From a virus: a DNA stretch of 37,603 nucleotides. The translations under genes were made by a program, and so were the position numbers. Positions within the stretch are counted from its first letter, which is position 1; each line of letters opens with the position of its first letter. The stretch spans positions 1 to 37,603 of IMG/VR virus record IMGVR_UViG_3300003321_000988; one strand, written 5' to 3'. Below, piece by piece: positions 1 to 9,500 of this stretch. Below the pieces are notes generated by a model that saw nothing but the letters and a program-made list of their open reading frames with translations, was not told the origin of the DNA and searched no databases.

Positions 1-162
1 ATTTTTGGTGTCATTAATATCTTTTCTTTCTATTTGTTAAATCCTAATTTAGGAAAATGTTAAATCTTCATTCTTTTTAAGAAAAATATTTCTTTTATCT
101 TTCAATGTTTTTTATTCTTATTTTTTTAAATCATCTCTCCTATTATATAAAAAAATGGCGCG
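1..162. repeat. Direct terminal repeat, left copy
   Basis: Bases 1-162 are repeated without visible difference at 37442-37603. The copy ends exactly after the left arm (GGCGCG) of a GC-rich hairpin at 157-180. It may be a true short direct terminal repeat, as in T7-like phages, or an assembly overlap of a circular or permuted molecule. The start of a small minus-strand gene (ATG at 37455, equivalent to base 14) lies in it. Confidence 0.95.
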
Positions 163-186
163 AGTTAATATTCCCGCGCCTTTATT
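157..186. terminator. Bidirectional GC-rich hairpin terminator
   Basis: GGCGCG (157-162) pairs with CGCGCC (175-180) across a 12-base loop. It is followed by TTTATT on the plus side and, read on the minus strand, by A plus seven T. In an AT-rich genome this is the strongest intrinsic terminator shape near the terminase genes. It could stop plus-strand read-through from the replication operon on a circular molecule, and minus-strand antisense transcription from the terminase side. Confidence 0.65.
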
Positions 187-192
187 AGGACA

Positions 193-262
193 AGAATAGC
201 TCGATGATATTCGGAGAAGTAGCTATTCTCAAGAGAATTTATATATGATATATGTATATAAA
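193..262. promoter_or_regulatory. Two further tandem hairpins upstream of terminase
   Basis: AGAATAGCT (193-201) is perfectly complementary to AGCTATTCT (221-229), with a possible inner CGA/TCG pairing. TTTATATA (238-245) pairs with TATATAAA (255-262). With the hairpin at 157-180 this makes three stem-loops within about 105 bases, between the terminal-repeat boundary and the small terminase gene. The position suits a packaging recognition site or a structured leader; neither is proven. Confidence 0.45.
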
Positions 263-281
263 TCAACTTAAATGTTTTTTC

Positions 282-308
282 TTGATCTAACTATAATTAT
301 TATATAAT
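282..308 (+). promoter_or_regulatory. Candidate late promoter before terminase genes
   Basis: TTGATC (282-287) and a perfect TATAAT (303-308) are separated by only 15 bases; a second TATAAT lies at 292-297. The 45 bases between here and the first start codon are AT-rich. The short spacing makes this a moderate sigma70-like candidate, but it is the only good one upstream of the long plus-strand late operon. Confidence 0.4.
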
Positions 309-352
309 GGTAATATAATTTTAATAATTTGCGTCTAATCGGAATATTATAT

Positions 353-784
353 ATGTCTAATCCAAATCCAGTTACTAAATTTTCTAAAGGAAATACATTC
401 GGTTCTAGCAGAAAAAGAAGAGTTGTTTCTGAAAAAATGTTGAGAGAAGCCTTGGCAAGAAGTGGTGAAAAAGCTCTTTTATTTCTTGAGGATATATTTA
501 ATTCTTCTTCTGAAGAGACGAAAAATAGAATTCAAGCTGTTTCTGTGTGGGGAAAACTTGTTTTTCTTCAGCCAAAAGATGATGGCGTTGAAACTATTAA
601 AGACGTAAAGCTCACAGCTCAACAGCATGAAGAGTTTAATGAATTTTTGATTGGATTGGGTATTCCTAAAGATAAAGTAGGCTTTGAAAAAGAAATTATG
701 CTTAAAGCTTCAGAGTTTTTGAAAAAGATTTCTGAGGCTCAAAATATTAATGAAGATACCGATGATTGCGATTTAGATGAGTAG
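353..784 (+). CDS. terS: Putative terminase small subunit
   Basis: Encodes a 143-residue protein directly upstream of the large terminase, the usual place for the subunit that recognises the packaging site and feeds DNA to the motor. The protein is basic at the N terminus (SSRKRR near residues 19-24), largely helical in the middle and ends in an acidic tail (DTDDCDLDE). I chose the ATG at 353 because a GGA lies about nine bases upstream; an in-frame TTG at 329 would add eight residues. No sequence motif proves the function, so the call rests on position, size and charge pattern. Confidence 0.6.
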   Translation: MSNPNPVTKFSKGNTFGSSRKRRVVSEKMLREALARSGEKALLFLEDIFNSSSEETKNRIQAVSVWGKLVFLQPKDDGVETIKDVKLTAQQHEEFNEFLIGLGIPKDKVGFEKEIMLKASEFLKKISEAQNINEDTDDCDLDE

Positions 785-789
785 TCATA

Positions 790-2181
790 TTGTTTAATAT
801 CTCTGCTCTTTCTTCTATTAATGATCAATATTTCTTAAACGATAGTTATATCCCCACTCCAAAAGGTCTACAGTTTTATGCTTCTGGACTTACTGCGCGT
901 CAAAGATTGCTTTTAGGGGCAGTTCGTTCTAGAAAGACTTCTTTAGTTCTTAAGGAGGTTTCTTGTCATCTCCATGGAATATATCCTAAATGGTGGAATG
1001 GATATAGATATAACCGGCCTGTTAGAGGTTTGGTCGGTACTGTTAAAGCTGAGAAAACAAGAGATGTTTTGCAGAAATATTTATTAGAAGGGGATCCTCA
1101 ATTCGGCTTGTACCCTTTTATTCATAAAAGCTTAATTGTAGATAAATATTCTGGCGCATTACGTAATTCTGTGAATAAACTTTTTGTAAAGCACATTTCT
1201 GGTGGAATCTCTGAATTAAAACTTTCTTCTTTTAGTGAAGGCGCCTCTGGTCTTCAATCTGAAACTTTTGATTTTGCTCATTTAGATGAAGCTCCCGACT
1301 TTGATGTTTATCAAGAAATTCTATATAGAACGACTTCATTCGGTGCTTATAAAACCTTTGTAATGTTAACCATGTGGCCAGAGCGTGGAATGGATGAACT
1401 TGTTTCTTTCTTTATGAATAAAGGAAGTGCTGGTCAATCTGTAGAAGACCATTTTTATATGAATTGCTCTTGGGCTGATAATCCTACTCTTTCTGAAGAA
1501 GAGAAAATACGTCTTCGTCAGGCTACTCCTGATTATTTATTAGATGCCAGAGAGCATGGAATACCTGTCTTTGGTATGGGTAAAGTTTTTCAAATGAAAG
1601 AAAGTGATATTATTATTGAGGATTTCCAAATTCCTGATCATTTTGCTTTGATCTATGGATTGGATCCTGCTGCAACTTCTGGAGGTACATATGGAGCGGT
1701 TCTTTTGGCTCATGATCGGGATAGTGATACTGTATTTGTGGTTAAAGATTATAAGCGTAATAACATTACTCCCGTAGAACATCACAATAATCTTCTTCAT
1801 TTAATTCCTGATTGGGTTCCTGGAATTAGTGATCCTGCTGGAGGAGGAGAAGATCAGCATACTCGTGAAAGTACATTAGATTTTTTTAGAAGGATGGGAA
1901 GAAATTTAGTTGTTGCTAATAAAGTTAAAGGACGAAAAGAAGGAGTCATTGATGATATTTTGATGCGTATTCGTTCTGGAAAATTCAAAGTTTTTAAGAG
2001 TTGTTCTAATTATCTTGATGAATGGAGACGTTATTCTAGAGATGATAAAGGACGAATTATTAAACAAAACGATCATACATTGGATGCTTCTTTTTATGCA
2101 TTAGATGGTTTAAGTAAAGCTATTACTAAGAATTTTTTATTTTATGAAGAAAGAGAGAGTGCCGCTCCAAGTTATATTTAA
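790..2181 (+). CDS. terL: Terminase large subunit (packaging ATPase and nuclease)
   Basis: The 463-residue protein carries the two domains of a phage packaging motor. The ATPase part has a P-loop at residues 43-50 (GAVRSRKT, a divergent Walker A) and a Walker B at 161-168 (DFAHLDEA, with D166/E167). The RNase H-like nuclease part shows the expected acidic residues: D292 in YGLDPAA, D348 in GISDPAGGG and D432 in HTLDASF. It cleaves concatemers and drives DNA into the prohead. The only usable start before the P-loop is TTG at 790, five bases after the previous stop, without a clear Shine-Dalgarno sequence, so translation may be coupled to the upstream gene. The next in-frame Met is beyond the ATPase motifs. 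Confidence 0.92.
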   Translation: MFNISALSSINDQYFLNDSYIPTPKGLQFYASGLTARQRLLLGAVRSRKTSLVLKEVSCHLHGIYPKWWNGYRYNRPVRGLVGTVKAEKTRDVLQKYLLEGDPQFGLYPFIHKSLIVDKYSGALRNSVNKLFVKHISGGISELKLSSFSEGASGLQSETFDFAHLDEAPDFDVYQEILYRTTSFGAYKTFVMLTMWPERGMDELVSFFMNKGSAGQSVEDHFYMNCSWADNPTLSEEEKIRLRQATPDYLLDAREHGIPVFGMGKVFQMKESDIIIEDFQIPDHFALIYGLDPAATSGGTYGAVLLAHDRDSDTVFVVKDYKRNNITPVEHHNNLLHLIPDWVPGISDPAGGGEDQHTRESTLDFFRRMGRNLVVANKVKGRKEGVIDDILMRIRSGKFKVFKSCSNYLDEWRRYSRDDKGRIIKQNDHTLDASFYALDGLSKAITKNFLFYEERESAAPSYI

Positions 2182-2203
2182 ATAAGTATTATTTTTATAA
2201 TTC

Positions 2204-2245
2204 TGTGGATAAATTTGTTGATAAGGTGTTAATATCTTTTAACAC
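2204..2245. promoter_or_regulatory. Two DnaA-box-like repeats plus perfect hairpin
   Basis: TGTGGATAA (2204-2212, a perfect DnaA-box complement) and TGTTGATAA (2216-2224) are spaced exactly 12 bases apart. They are followed by GTGTTAA (2226-2232), a 6-base loop and TTAACAC (2239-2245). The same box pair with the same 12-base period occurs inside the initiator gene at 35842-35874. This non-coding patch between terminase and patatin genes may be a second initiator-binding site, or a transcriptional control site. No T-run follows the hairpin. Confidence 0.45.
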
Positions 2246-2306
2246 AATTATGTATTCGTAGAGTTTCATGCTTATTCCTTTCCAATTCTTCAGAGATAAT
2301 CTTTAA

Positions 2307-3458
2307 ATGTCAGCTCCAAATACACTTCGCATTCTTTCTTTAGACGGAGGAGGTGCAAGAGGTTACTTTACTCTTCAATGGATGAAGCATTTTCTTATTT
2401 TATTAGGAGAAAGTCCTGATGATAGAACCGCTATCAGAAGAAGATTCCCATATATTTGTGGAACTTCAGTAGGGGCTTTAATAGCTTTAGCTTTTGCTAC
2501 AGATAAAAAATCTGTTAATGAGATGATTTCATTTTTTGAAGAGAATGCTCCTTATATATTTAGTTTAACTTCTCTGTTTCCTTCATGGCGTCCAAATGAA
2601 ACATTTAAAATTGCTCTTTTAATATCTGGAATACCTTTTTATCAATCCTCTGGCCCTACTGAGAATTTATATGGCGCTGGTCTTTTAAAGACATTGGTGC
2701 AAGGTATTTTTGGATCTGACACTATGCAAGACGTTAAATCAAACGTTTTTATTCCTGGGTATCAATCGGATACACAAACTTATGTAACTTTCTCAAACGT
2801 AAATGGAAATGGACTTATTGGACAAGATGCTCTTATAAGTGATATTGCTTTAGCTGTATCTGCTGCACCTGCCTATCTTCCCGCATGGTCTTTCGGAGGC
2901 CATACTTATATAGACAGTGGTCTTTATCAAAATAATGCTTCATTTTTAGGGTATGTTTATGCAAAATCTTTAAATCCTACATTTAATAGAACTTGTCTTC
3001 TTTCTGTAGGTACAGGATTAGGAAAGCTTGGATTTGATCCTTCTGGAAATTCTGGCCCTCCTTCTTCATTTCATGCAACAGGAATTTCAGAAGAAGATTT
3101 TAAAAATGTTCCTGTTTATCAAGAACTTCTATCTAAATGTCCATCTTGTATTTCTTTAGATTCCATTACTTCTAAGGCTGTATTAGATATTTGTCCAGCG
3201 GAGCAAATATATGAATATTTTGAAATTGCAAGTGTTGGAGGACAAGAATCTGTTGCAAATTGCTTCCAAGTCTTATCAGATTCTTCTTTAGAGCCTTTTT
3301 ATTATTATAGATTTAATTCTGTTCTAGACATAAGTGAGAATACCGAACTTGATAATACTGAGACTGAATACTTTCTATATCTTGCTAATCTCGCTGAGTC
3401 TTTATTTGAAAGCGATCTTGCCCGTATTACCAATTTCATTGGACATTTTACGGCATGA
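2307..3458 (+). CDS. Patatin-like phospholipase
   Basis: A 383-residue patatin-family lipid acyl hydrolase. The oxyanion-hole motif DGGGARG is at residues 13-19, the nucleophile elbow GTSVG at 52-56 (Ser54), and the dyad aspartate at D203 in YIDSGLYQNN, where DSG replaces the usual DGG/DGA. Patatin enzymes release fatty acids from phospholipids; bacterial members (ExoU, Rickettsia Pat1/Pat2) act on eukaryotic membranes. There is no signal peptide. The gene lies inside the late operon after terL, and its stop overlaps the next start (ATGA at 3455), so it is probably made late, with the virion proteins. Roles could be virion entry or exit, or a benefit to a symbiont host. The family is confident, the role unknown. 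Confidence 0.9.
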   Translation: MSAPNTLRILSLDGGGARGYFTLQWMKHFLILLGESPDDRTAIRRRFPYICGTSVGALIALAFATDKKSVNEMISFFEENAPYIFSLTSLFPSWRPNETFKIALLISGIPFYQSSGPTENLYGAGLLKTLVQGIFGSDTMQDVKSNVFIPGYQSDTQTYVTFSNVNGNGLIGQDALISDIALAVSAAPAYLPAWSFGGHTYIDSGLYQNNASFLGYVYAKSLNPTFNRTCLLSVGTGLGKLGFDPSGNSGPPSSFHATGISEEDFKNVPVYQELLSKCPSCISLDSITSKAVLDICPAEQIYEYFEIASVGGQESVANCFQVLSDSSLEPFYYYRFNSVLDISENTELDNTETEYFLYLANLAESLFESDLARITNFIGHFTA

Positions 3459-5569
3459 AGTATCAACCTGGTTTTCTTGATGCTTTTATTTCTTCTACTA
3501 CTGGAAAGCTAAGAAGTATATCTCAATTACCTTCTTTAATTGATAAAGATTATATAATTATTGGAGATTATCAAGGTAATGCAATTATTAGTCCTGCTCT
3601 TATTGATGTTCGTCTTGATGTTTTAGAACTTCGTGCTCTTCTTCAAAAATTATCGAATTTGAAATTTATTCTTCAGTCTGGAAATTTCATTGTTCCTAAT
3701 GCCCAAGCGTTAGATCAACTTTCAAATGGTTTTCTTTATAATAATGATAATGGTGTTCTTTCTATAATGGTCCCTGGAGGAGGCACATTAGCGCTCCCTC
3801 ATAATCAGGTATTTTTAGGGGATTCGGATAATTTAGCTCAACCCAGTCCTACTATTTTGATGGATAACTTGCCTGATGTTCCTTTTCAAAATTTGTTAAT
3901 TGCGAACTCTAGTAATAGATTAATTTCTCAAAAAAGAATTGGTCTTGAAAATCTTCCTCCTTTTCTATCTGCTGATCCAACAAGTAATTATGGGGTTTAT
4001 AATCTTTATACAGGAGGTATTAACCTTGATCCTTCTGAACCAATTGCTCCTTCTACTACTTTAAGAATAGACAAAAGTAACCTTCCTAATCTTTCAAGAG
4101 GAAAAATTAGGATGGGGGTAATTAACACTATACCTCCTGTCATTAGCATTGGAGTAGATGGTGTCACTATTAGCGGAAACTTGAATTGGGACGCTCGTGG
4201 AGCTTTACCTATTATTGGAAAAAGCTATGGAGTCCCTGAAGAAACGGGATTAGACCCAGGAACTATTTTCATAGGAGATTTTGAAAATCCAGGAGAAATA
4301 ACCCAAACAGGTCTTCCTTTTGGACGTATGTTTATAGGAAATGGATTTGGCCAAATTACTAACACTGGGCTTCTTCCTTATCAACTCTTTAGTGGAAATC
4401 CTGATGGGTCAGGGCAAATTATTCCTATTACCATTTTAGACCGAACGAATTTACCCATACTACCTTTTAACAATGTATGGATAGGAGATGGTTTAGATCA
4501 AGCATTCCCTATACCCATTGGAGCTAGTCTCCTTACGACTCCTGAGCTTACTATAGCCCCTACAGGAGTTGTAGCAGGTGACTATTCTTATCCTACTTTA
4601 ACGGTCAATGCGCAAGGACAGATATTAACTATAGTTTCCAATATTCCTACTGAGGGAACTGTAACAGAGATTACACTCGGAACAGGATTAACAGGAATTC
4701 CAAATCCTATTACTTCTACCGGGATTATCAGTATTTCTCCTACAGGAGTAACAGCCGGATCTTATAATTATGCAAGTATTTTAGTCAATTCTGAAGGACA
4801 ATTATTGCTTGCAATTGATAATTTGTCTAACATCGAGGATATGCAAGATAATATTGCAAATAATACTGAAAATATATCTACAAATACAACAAATATAGCA
4901 AACAATACTAGCGCTATTAGTACAATCAATACTACTTTATTTGACCCTGTTACTGGTATAGTAACATTAGTTGGCATATTAAATGTAGCTGTTTTCGCGC
5001 CTGTAACTGGTGTGCTTGCTATAATTGGGAATTGGACAAATTCTAGTAGTATAACCGATGTTGTGAATAATAATACTTCTGATATAGCAGGAATAATAGG
5101 CGGTACTATTCCTATATCTACTAATTTCACAGGGGTTGGAGACGTTTCAGGCTCAGGACCCCTTTCAAGCCCTATTACACTGACTTTAAATACGACTTTA
5201 GACCAAGTTCCTTTGGCGGCAAATGATGTCAATGTTAATAATCATAAAATTATCAATGTTAGCGACGCCACCAATCCTAAAGATGCTGTTAATTTAGAAA
5301 CTTTAGAATCTTATGTGGGTGGACTCGCGGTAGAACTTGCAGGATTCGTAGAAGGTGGACCTGCAGTAGGTGGAATTCTCACAACTACGAGAGGTCCTGA
5401 TTGCACACTAGATGTTATTCCTGCTGCTGCCGATGTTTCTTTTGATAATTTTTCCCTTACTGATCTTGAAACCATTGATTTTAGCAGTTGGTCTGACATG
5501 GAATCCAAAGTGCAAAACGGGATTAATTTTTTATTTTTGTGGAAATTTTTTGGAGGGGGAGTCAGTTAA
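3455..5569 (+). CDS. Tail fibre-like protein 1
   Basis: This 704-residue protein is rich in Gly, Thr, Asn, Ile and Leu with repeating beta-type segments, as in trimeric phage fibres. Recognisable elements are an N-terminal part with NAQALDQLSNGFLYN (shared in style with the 1001-residue fibre), a central run of Asn/Thr-rich coiled heptads around residues 465-490, and a C-terminal KIINVSDATNPKDAVNLETL segment, the classic joint motif of phage tail fibres. It overlaps the patatin gene by four bases (ATGA), which suggests coupled translation. It probably forms or anchors a receptor-binding fibre. No chaperone or enzymatic domain is visible. Confidence 0.75.
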   Translation: MKYQPGFLDAFISSTTGKLRSISQLPSLIDKDYIIIGDYQGNAIISPALIDVRLDVLELRALLQKLSNLKFILQSGNFIVPNAQALDQLSNGFLYNNDNGVLSIMVPGGGTLALPHNQVFLGDSDNLAQPSPTILMDNLPDVPFQNLLIANSSNRLISQKRIGLENLPPFLSADPTSNYGVYNLYTGGINLDPSEPIAPSTTLRIDKSNLPNLSRGKIRMGVINTIPPVISIGVDGVTISGNLNWDARGALPIIGKSYGVPEETGLDPGTIFIGDFENPGEITQTGLPFGRMFIGNGFGQITNTGLLPYQLFSGNPDGSGQIIPITILDRTNLPILPFNNVWIGDGLDQAFPIPIGASLLTTPELTIAPTGVVAGDYSYPTLTVNAQGQILTIVSNIPTEGTVTEITLGTGLTGIPNPITSTGIISISPTGVTAGSYNYASILVNSEGQLLLAIDNLSNIEDMQDNIANNTENISTNTTNIANNTSAISTINTTLFDPVTGIVTLVGILNVAVFAPVTGVLAIIGNWTNSSSITDVVNNNTSDIAGIIGGTIPISTNFTGVGDVSGSGPLSSPITLTLNTTLDQVPLAANDVNVNNHKIINVSDATNPKDAVNLETLESYVGGLAVELAGFVEGGPAVGGILTTTRGPDCTLDVIPAAADVSFDNFSLTDLETIDFSSWSDMESKVQNGINFLFLWKFFGGGVS

Positions 5570-6514
5570 ATGGTGGGAATTAATCTTTACGCAGAAAATA
5601 TTTCATCCAATATGAATATTTCAAGCCAAACCCAAAGTTTTACCTATACTACTGCGATTTCACAATATCAGCTTATTAATAATTATACCCCTACATCGTT
5701 AGTGAATTCTCAAAATTGTTTAGAACTTATTAATGTTAATAACGCAGGATATCGTTTTAAACACATTGTTAATAATACCCTTACTATTGGGAATCTTGTC
5801 TTAGAAAGTTTTACGAGTGGTGCTCTTCCAGGAACTCCTTTACTCTTGATTGATCCTGAGCAAAATCCTACAGCACCCATATCTTTCCTTGGAAGTTCTA
5901 GTCTAAGCAGTTTTTCTCTCGTCATTCAGTCCCTGAATCCTTCGGCAGGATTTGTAGGGACTCTTATTGTTGATAGCGCAGGAACGAGTCAAGTAAATGT
6001 GGGATATAGCCCTTCATCTGCATATGGAGTCATTTCAACTCTTACCACCAATCCTCTTGTTCTAGGAGCCAACAATGGAAGAGCTATAACCATACTTTCC
6101 AATGAAAATGTGGGGATTGGATCTTCTGTGACATCACCTTCTTATCCTCTTGATATTGGAGGCGCCGTAAGGTCTACGCGCTTATTAGGAAATGCGAGTC
6201 CCCCCACTGTTGTTTTGGGGGCGGCTGCAGGTTCTTCCCCTTCTTCCTCTATTGTCGGGTCAGAAGTGGGAGGAAGATTTTCTGTAACAACAGGGGGCAG
6301 TGGAGCAACAACAGGCCTTATCGGCACATTCACTCTCGCCAGTGCAATGCCTTCTTCTACTTTTTCAGTTGTATTCACACCAGCCAACACAAATGCCTCT
6401 TCTATATCAAAAAATGAATCGTCTGCATCTTCTTCTACTTTTACCTTAAACGCCACAACGGCTTTATCGAATTCTACGACCTATATTTGGAATTATCAAA
6501 TTGTAGGATATTAA
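5570..6514 (+). CDS. Tail fibre-like protein 2 (short paralogue)
   Basis: This 314-residue protein starts on the base after the previous stop, with a GGAGGGGGAG ribosome-binding stretch. Its first 65 residues (with SQYQLINNYTPTS and LINVNNAGYRF) align without gaps to the start of the next protein. Its last 85 or so residues (GSEVGGRF, FTLASAMP, WNYQIVGY) match that protein's C terminus. A VGIGSSVTSPSYPLDIGG stretch resembles the region before the tip in many fibres. It is therefore a minimal head-plus-tip version of the long fibre. It may be an alternative receptor-binding protein, an assembly partner in a mixed fibre, or a duplication remnant. Base composition is visibly more GC-rich than in the structural genes around it. 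Confidence 0.7.
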   Translation: MVGINLYAENISSNMNISSQTQSFTYTTAISQYQLINNYTPTSLVNSQNCLELINVNNAGYRFKHIVNNTLTIGNLVLESFTSGALPGTPLLLIDPEQNPTAPISFLGSSSLSSFSLVIQSLNPSAGFVGTLIVDSAGTSQVNVGYSPSSAYGVISTLTTNPLVLGANNGRAITILSNENVGIGSSVTSPSYPLDIGGAVRSTRLLGNASPPTVVLGAAAGSSPSSSIVGSEVGGRFSVTTGGSGATTGLIGTFTLASAMPSSTFSVVFTPANTNASSISKNESSASSSTFTLNATTALSNSTTYIWNYQIVGY

Positions 6515-6525
6515 GGAGTCATATA

Positions 6526-9500
6526 ATGTCAGGGCAGCAACTTTATACTGAAAGCTTTTCACCCAATATATTGATTCCAGGGCAAGTTCAAGCACTTACT
6601 TTTAATCGACCTCTTTCCCAATATCAATTAATTAATAATTTTTTACCCACCTCTTTTACGAACAGTCATAGTTTATTTGAATTTATTAATGTAAATGACT
6701 CGGGATATAGGTTTCATCAATCAACTTCTAATAGTGCTCACCGAGGAGATTTTATTCTAGAACAATTTAATAATGGGACCATTCCAGGAACTCCCTTATT
6801 TTCAATTAAAGAAAGCACAGGAGATTTTGTTTTTTCTCCTCAATCCTCGGGAGCTCTTCAACTCAATAATGGAATTTCGGCCATTCCGTTGCAATTTTTT
6901 AATGCTTCCGGTACGCATTATGCGGCGTTTAAAGCTGGGAATTTAAGCTCTAACATTACATGGATACTTCCTACTACAGATTCCACAGGGACACAAGCTT
7001 TTGTTTCCAATGGAAGTGGAGTTATTTCTTTTAGTTCTTTTGCGGATAATTTGGCCAAATATATAATACAAACGGCCGATTCTAATTTACCAAATGCTCA
7101 AGTTTTGGCCTCTTTATCAACAGGGATCGTCAAAAATACAACCACTACTGGCGTTCTGAGCATCGCAACTCCAGGAGTCGATTATTATGCTCCTGGTTAT
7201 CCTACCATAATTAAAGATGATTTTAATCTGAATGGAGATCCTTTCTTTTCCACAGGAAATACTTCTTTAGGAACACTAGCTCTTAATTCTTTAGTCTTAA
7301 ATAGCTCCTCCAATACTTATAATGTTGCCTTTGGTTCGGAAGCTTTATATCACTTTACAACAGGCGCTCAAAATACAGGTATTGGACAATCTTCATTATT
7401 CGCTCTGGTTTCAGGAAGTAGTAATACGGCAATCGGGTTTTATAATTTTGCCAGTTTAACCTCTGGAAATAATAATTGTGCCTTAGGAGATGAAGCATTT
7501 TCCAGTCTCACTACAGGAGATGATAATATTGGGATAGGTAAATATGTAGGGCTTTCTTTATCGAGTGGAAATAGAAACTGCATCATGGGAACAAATGCGT
7601 TTTGGAGCGCGACTTCCAGTTGCAATGATAATACCTTCATCGGATGCAATTCAGCGCAAAATCAAACTCTCTATAATAGTTGCGTCTTTATCGGAAAAGG
7701 AAGTGATGCTTCTGCAAACAATTTAACGAATGCCATAGCCATTGGCGTAAATGCAGCGGTGGGGGCAAGCAACACGTGTGTTATTGGTACCAGTGGAACC
7801 GCTATGAATCTCATTATTAATGGAGTGGGAGGAAGCGGAACAGGCACTATAAATGCTATATGGAATGGCTCTATTATTGACTTACCCCATGGCGGCACGA
7901 ATGCTAATTTAACAGCATCAAATGGAGGTATCGTCTATTCAACCGCATCGGCCTTAGCCATTCTTCCCGCTGCCTCAATAGCTCATTTACCCTTGTTTTC
8001 TGGGGGGAGTGGCGCTCCATCGTGGTCTAATACTACCTATCCCAATACGATTCTTGCAGGTCAATTATTATATGGTTCTGGTTTGAATGCGATTTCAGGG
8101 TTAACGTCTGCCCCTAATGGAGTACTTATTACAGACTCTGGGGGAATTCCCTCCATTTCTTCTACCTTACCTTCAGGAGTCCAAACAAATATTACTGCTG
8201 TAGGGACGCTTACATCAGGTACTTGGAATGCTGGAATTATTCCTTTAGCTTATGGAGGAACAAATGCGAATTTAACGGCTTCTGCTGGAGCAATTCCTTA
8301 TTCTACAGCTAGCGCGTTTGCTCTTTTAGCACCCACAACTTCTAATAAAGTTTTTATGTCGGGAACCGGTACCGTTCCTGCCTGGTCTTCTGCTACTTAC
8401 CCTGTAAGCACTACCATTAATCAAATTTTATATTCATCCGCTGATAATACCATTACAGGTTTGGCAACGGCTAACAGTAGTGTGCTTGTTACAGATTCAG
8501 GAGGCATCCCTTCTATTTCTTCTATATTGCCTTCATCCGTTCAAGCAAATATTACTGGTGTAGGAACTTTGACTTCTGGTACCTGGCATGCAAATATAAT
8601 ACCTATGCAATATGGAGGAACAGGGGCTAATTTAACTCCATCGGCTGGTGCAATACCTTATTCTACTTCTGGCGCACTTAATCTCTTAGCCCCTACGACA
8701 GCCAATAAAGTCTTTATGTCCGGTACTGGTACAGTCCCTACATGGTCAACAGCGACTTATCCCTTGAGTACAACAATCAATCAAATTCTTTATTCATCTG
8801 CTGCCAATACGATTACGGGACTATTAACTGCAAATAATTCGACTCTTATGACAAATTCATTAGGAGTTCCTTCATTTCAAACCACTTCTTCTAATTTTGT
8901 TACATCTATTACGGGAACAACCAACCAAATAACCTCAAGTGCATCTACAGGAGCTGTGACACTCTCTCTTCCTTCTTCTGTGACTATTTCTACTTCTCTC
9001 ACATCTGGAAATTTAGGATTAACTGGAAATACGCTACAAAGCGTCAATACAAATGGGAATATAAATATCACACCGAATGGAACGGGGATAACAATATTTT
9101 CAAATAATGTAGGATTTGGAACATCTCCCTCTTATGCGGGGGATTTTAATGGAACTATTAGAGGGAAAAGATTCCTTGGAAATGGAAATGCGCCTAGTTT
9201 TACTGTAGCAGCAGGTGCAGGAACGGGTGCAACTGCTTCTATCGCAGGTTCTGAAATAGCAGGAGTATTTACATTAAACACGGGAACAAGTCCATCAGGT
9301 GGTCTTGTCGTAACTTTCACTCTTTCCTCAGCGATGCCAAATACTAACTATAGCGTAATTTTTATGCCTGCTACCGCAGATGCAACTATAGTAACTCTTT
9401 TCAATGCGTCCAGTTCTCAGGGAAATTATATAAACAAAATTTCTACCACTCAATTTTCTCTAAATATTGGAGCAACTGTTTCTGCATCTTTCACTTATCA

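Noticed and set aside
4768-5232. 154-codon open frame on the minus strand inside fibre gene 1
   Set aside because: It is antisense to a repetitive Thr/Ile/Asn-rich fibre gene, gives a low-complexity Val/Ile/Pro protein, and has no ribosome-binding site or operon partner.
5412-5615. 67-codon plus-strand open frame bridging fibre genes 1 and 2
   Set aside because: It overlaps both genes in another frame, is Leu/Phe-rich and has no ribosome-binding site, so it is a shadow.
6142-6456. 104-codon minus-strand open frame inside fibre gene 2
   Set aside because: It is an antisense shadow with Pro/Val/Glu-biased composition that mirrors the fibre codons.
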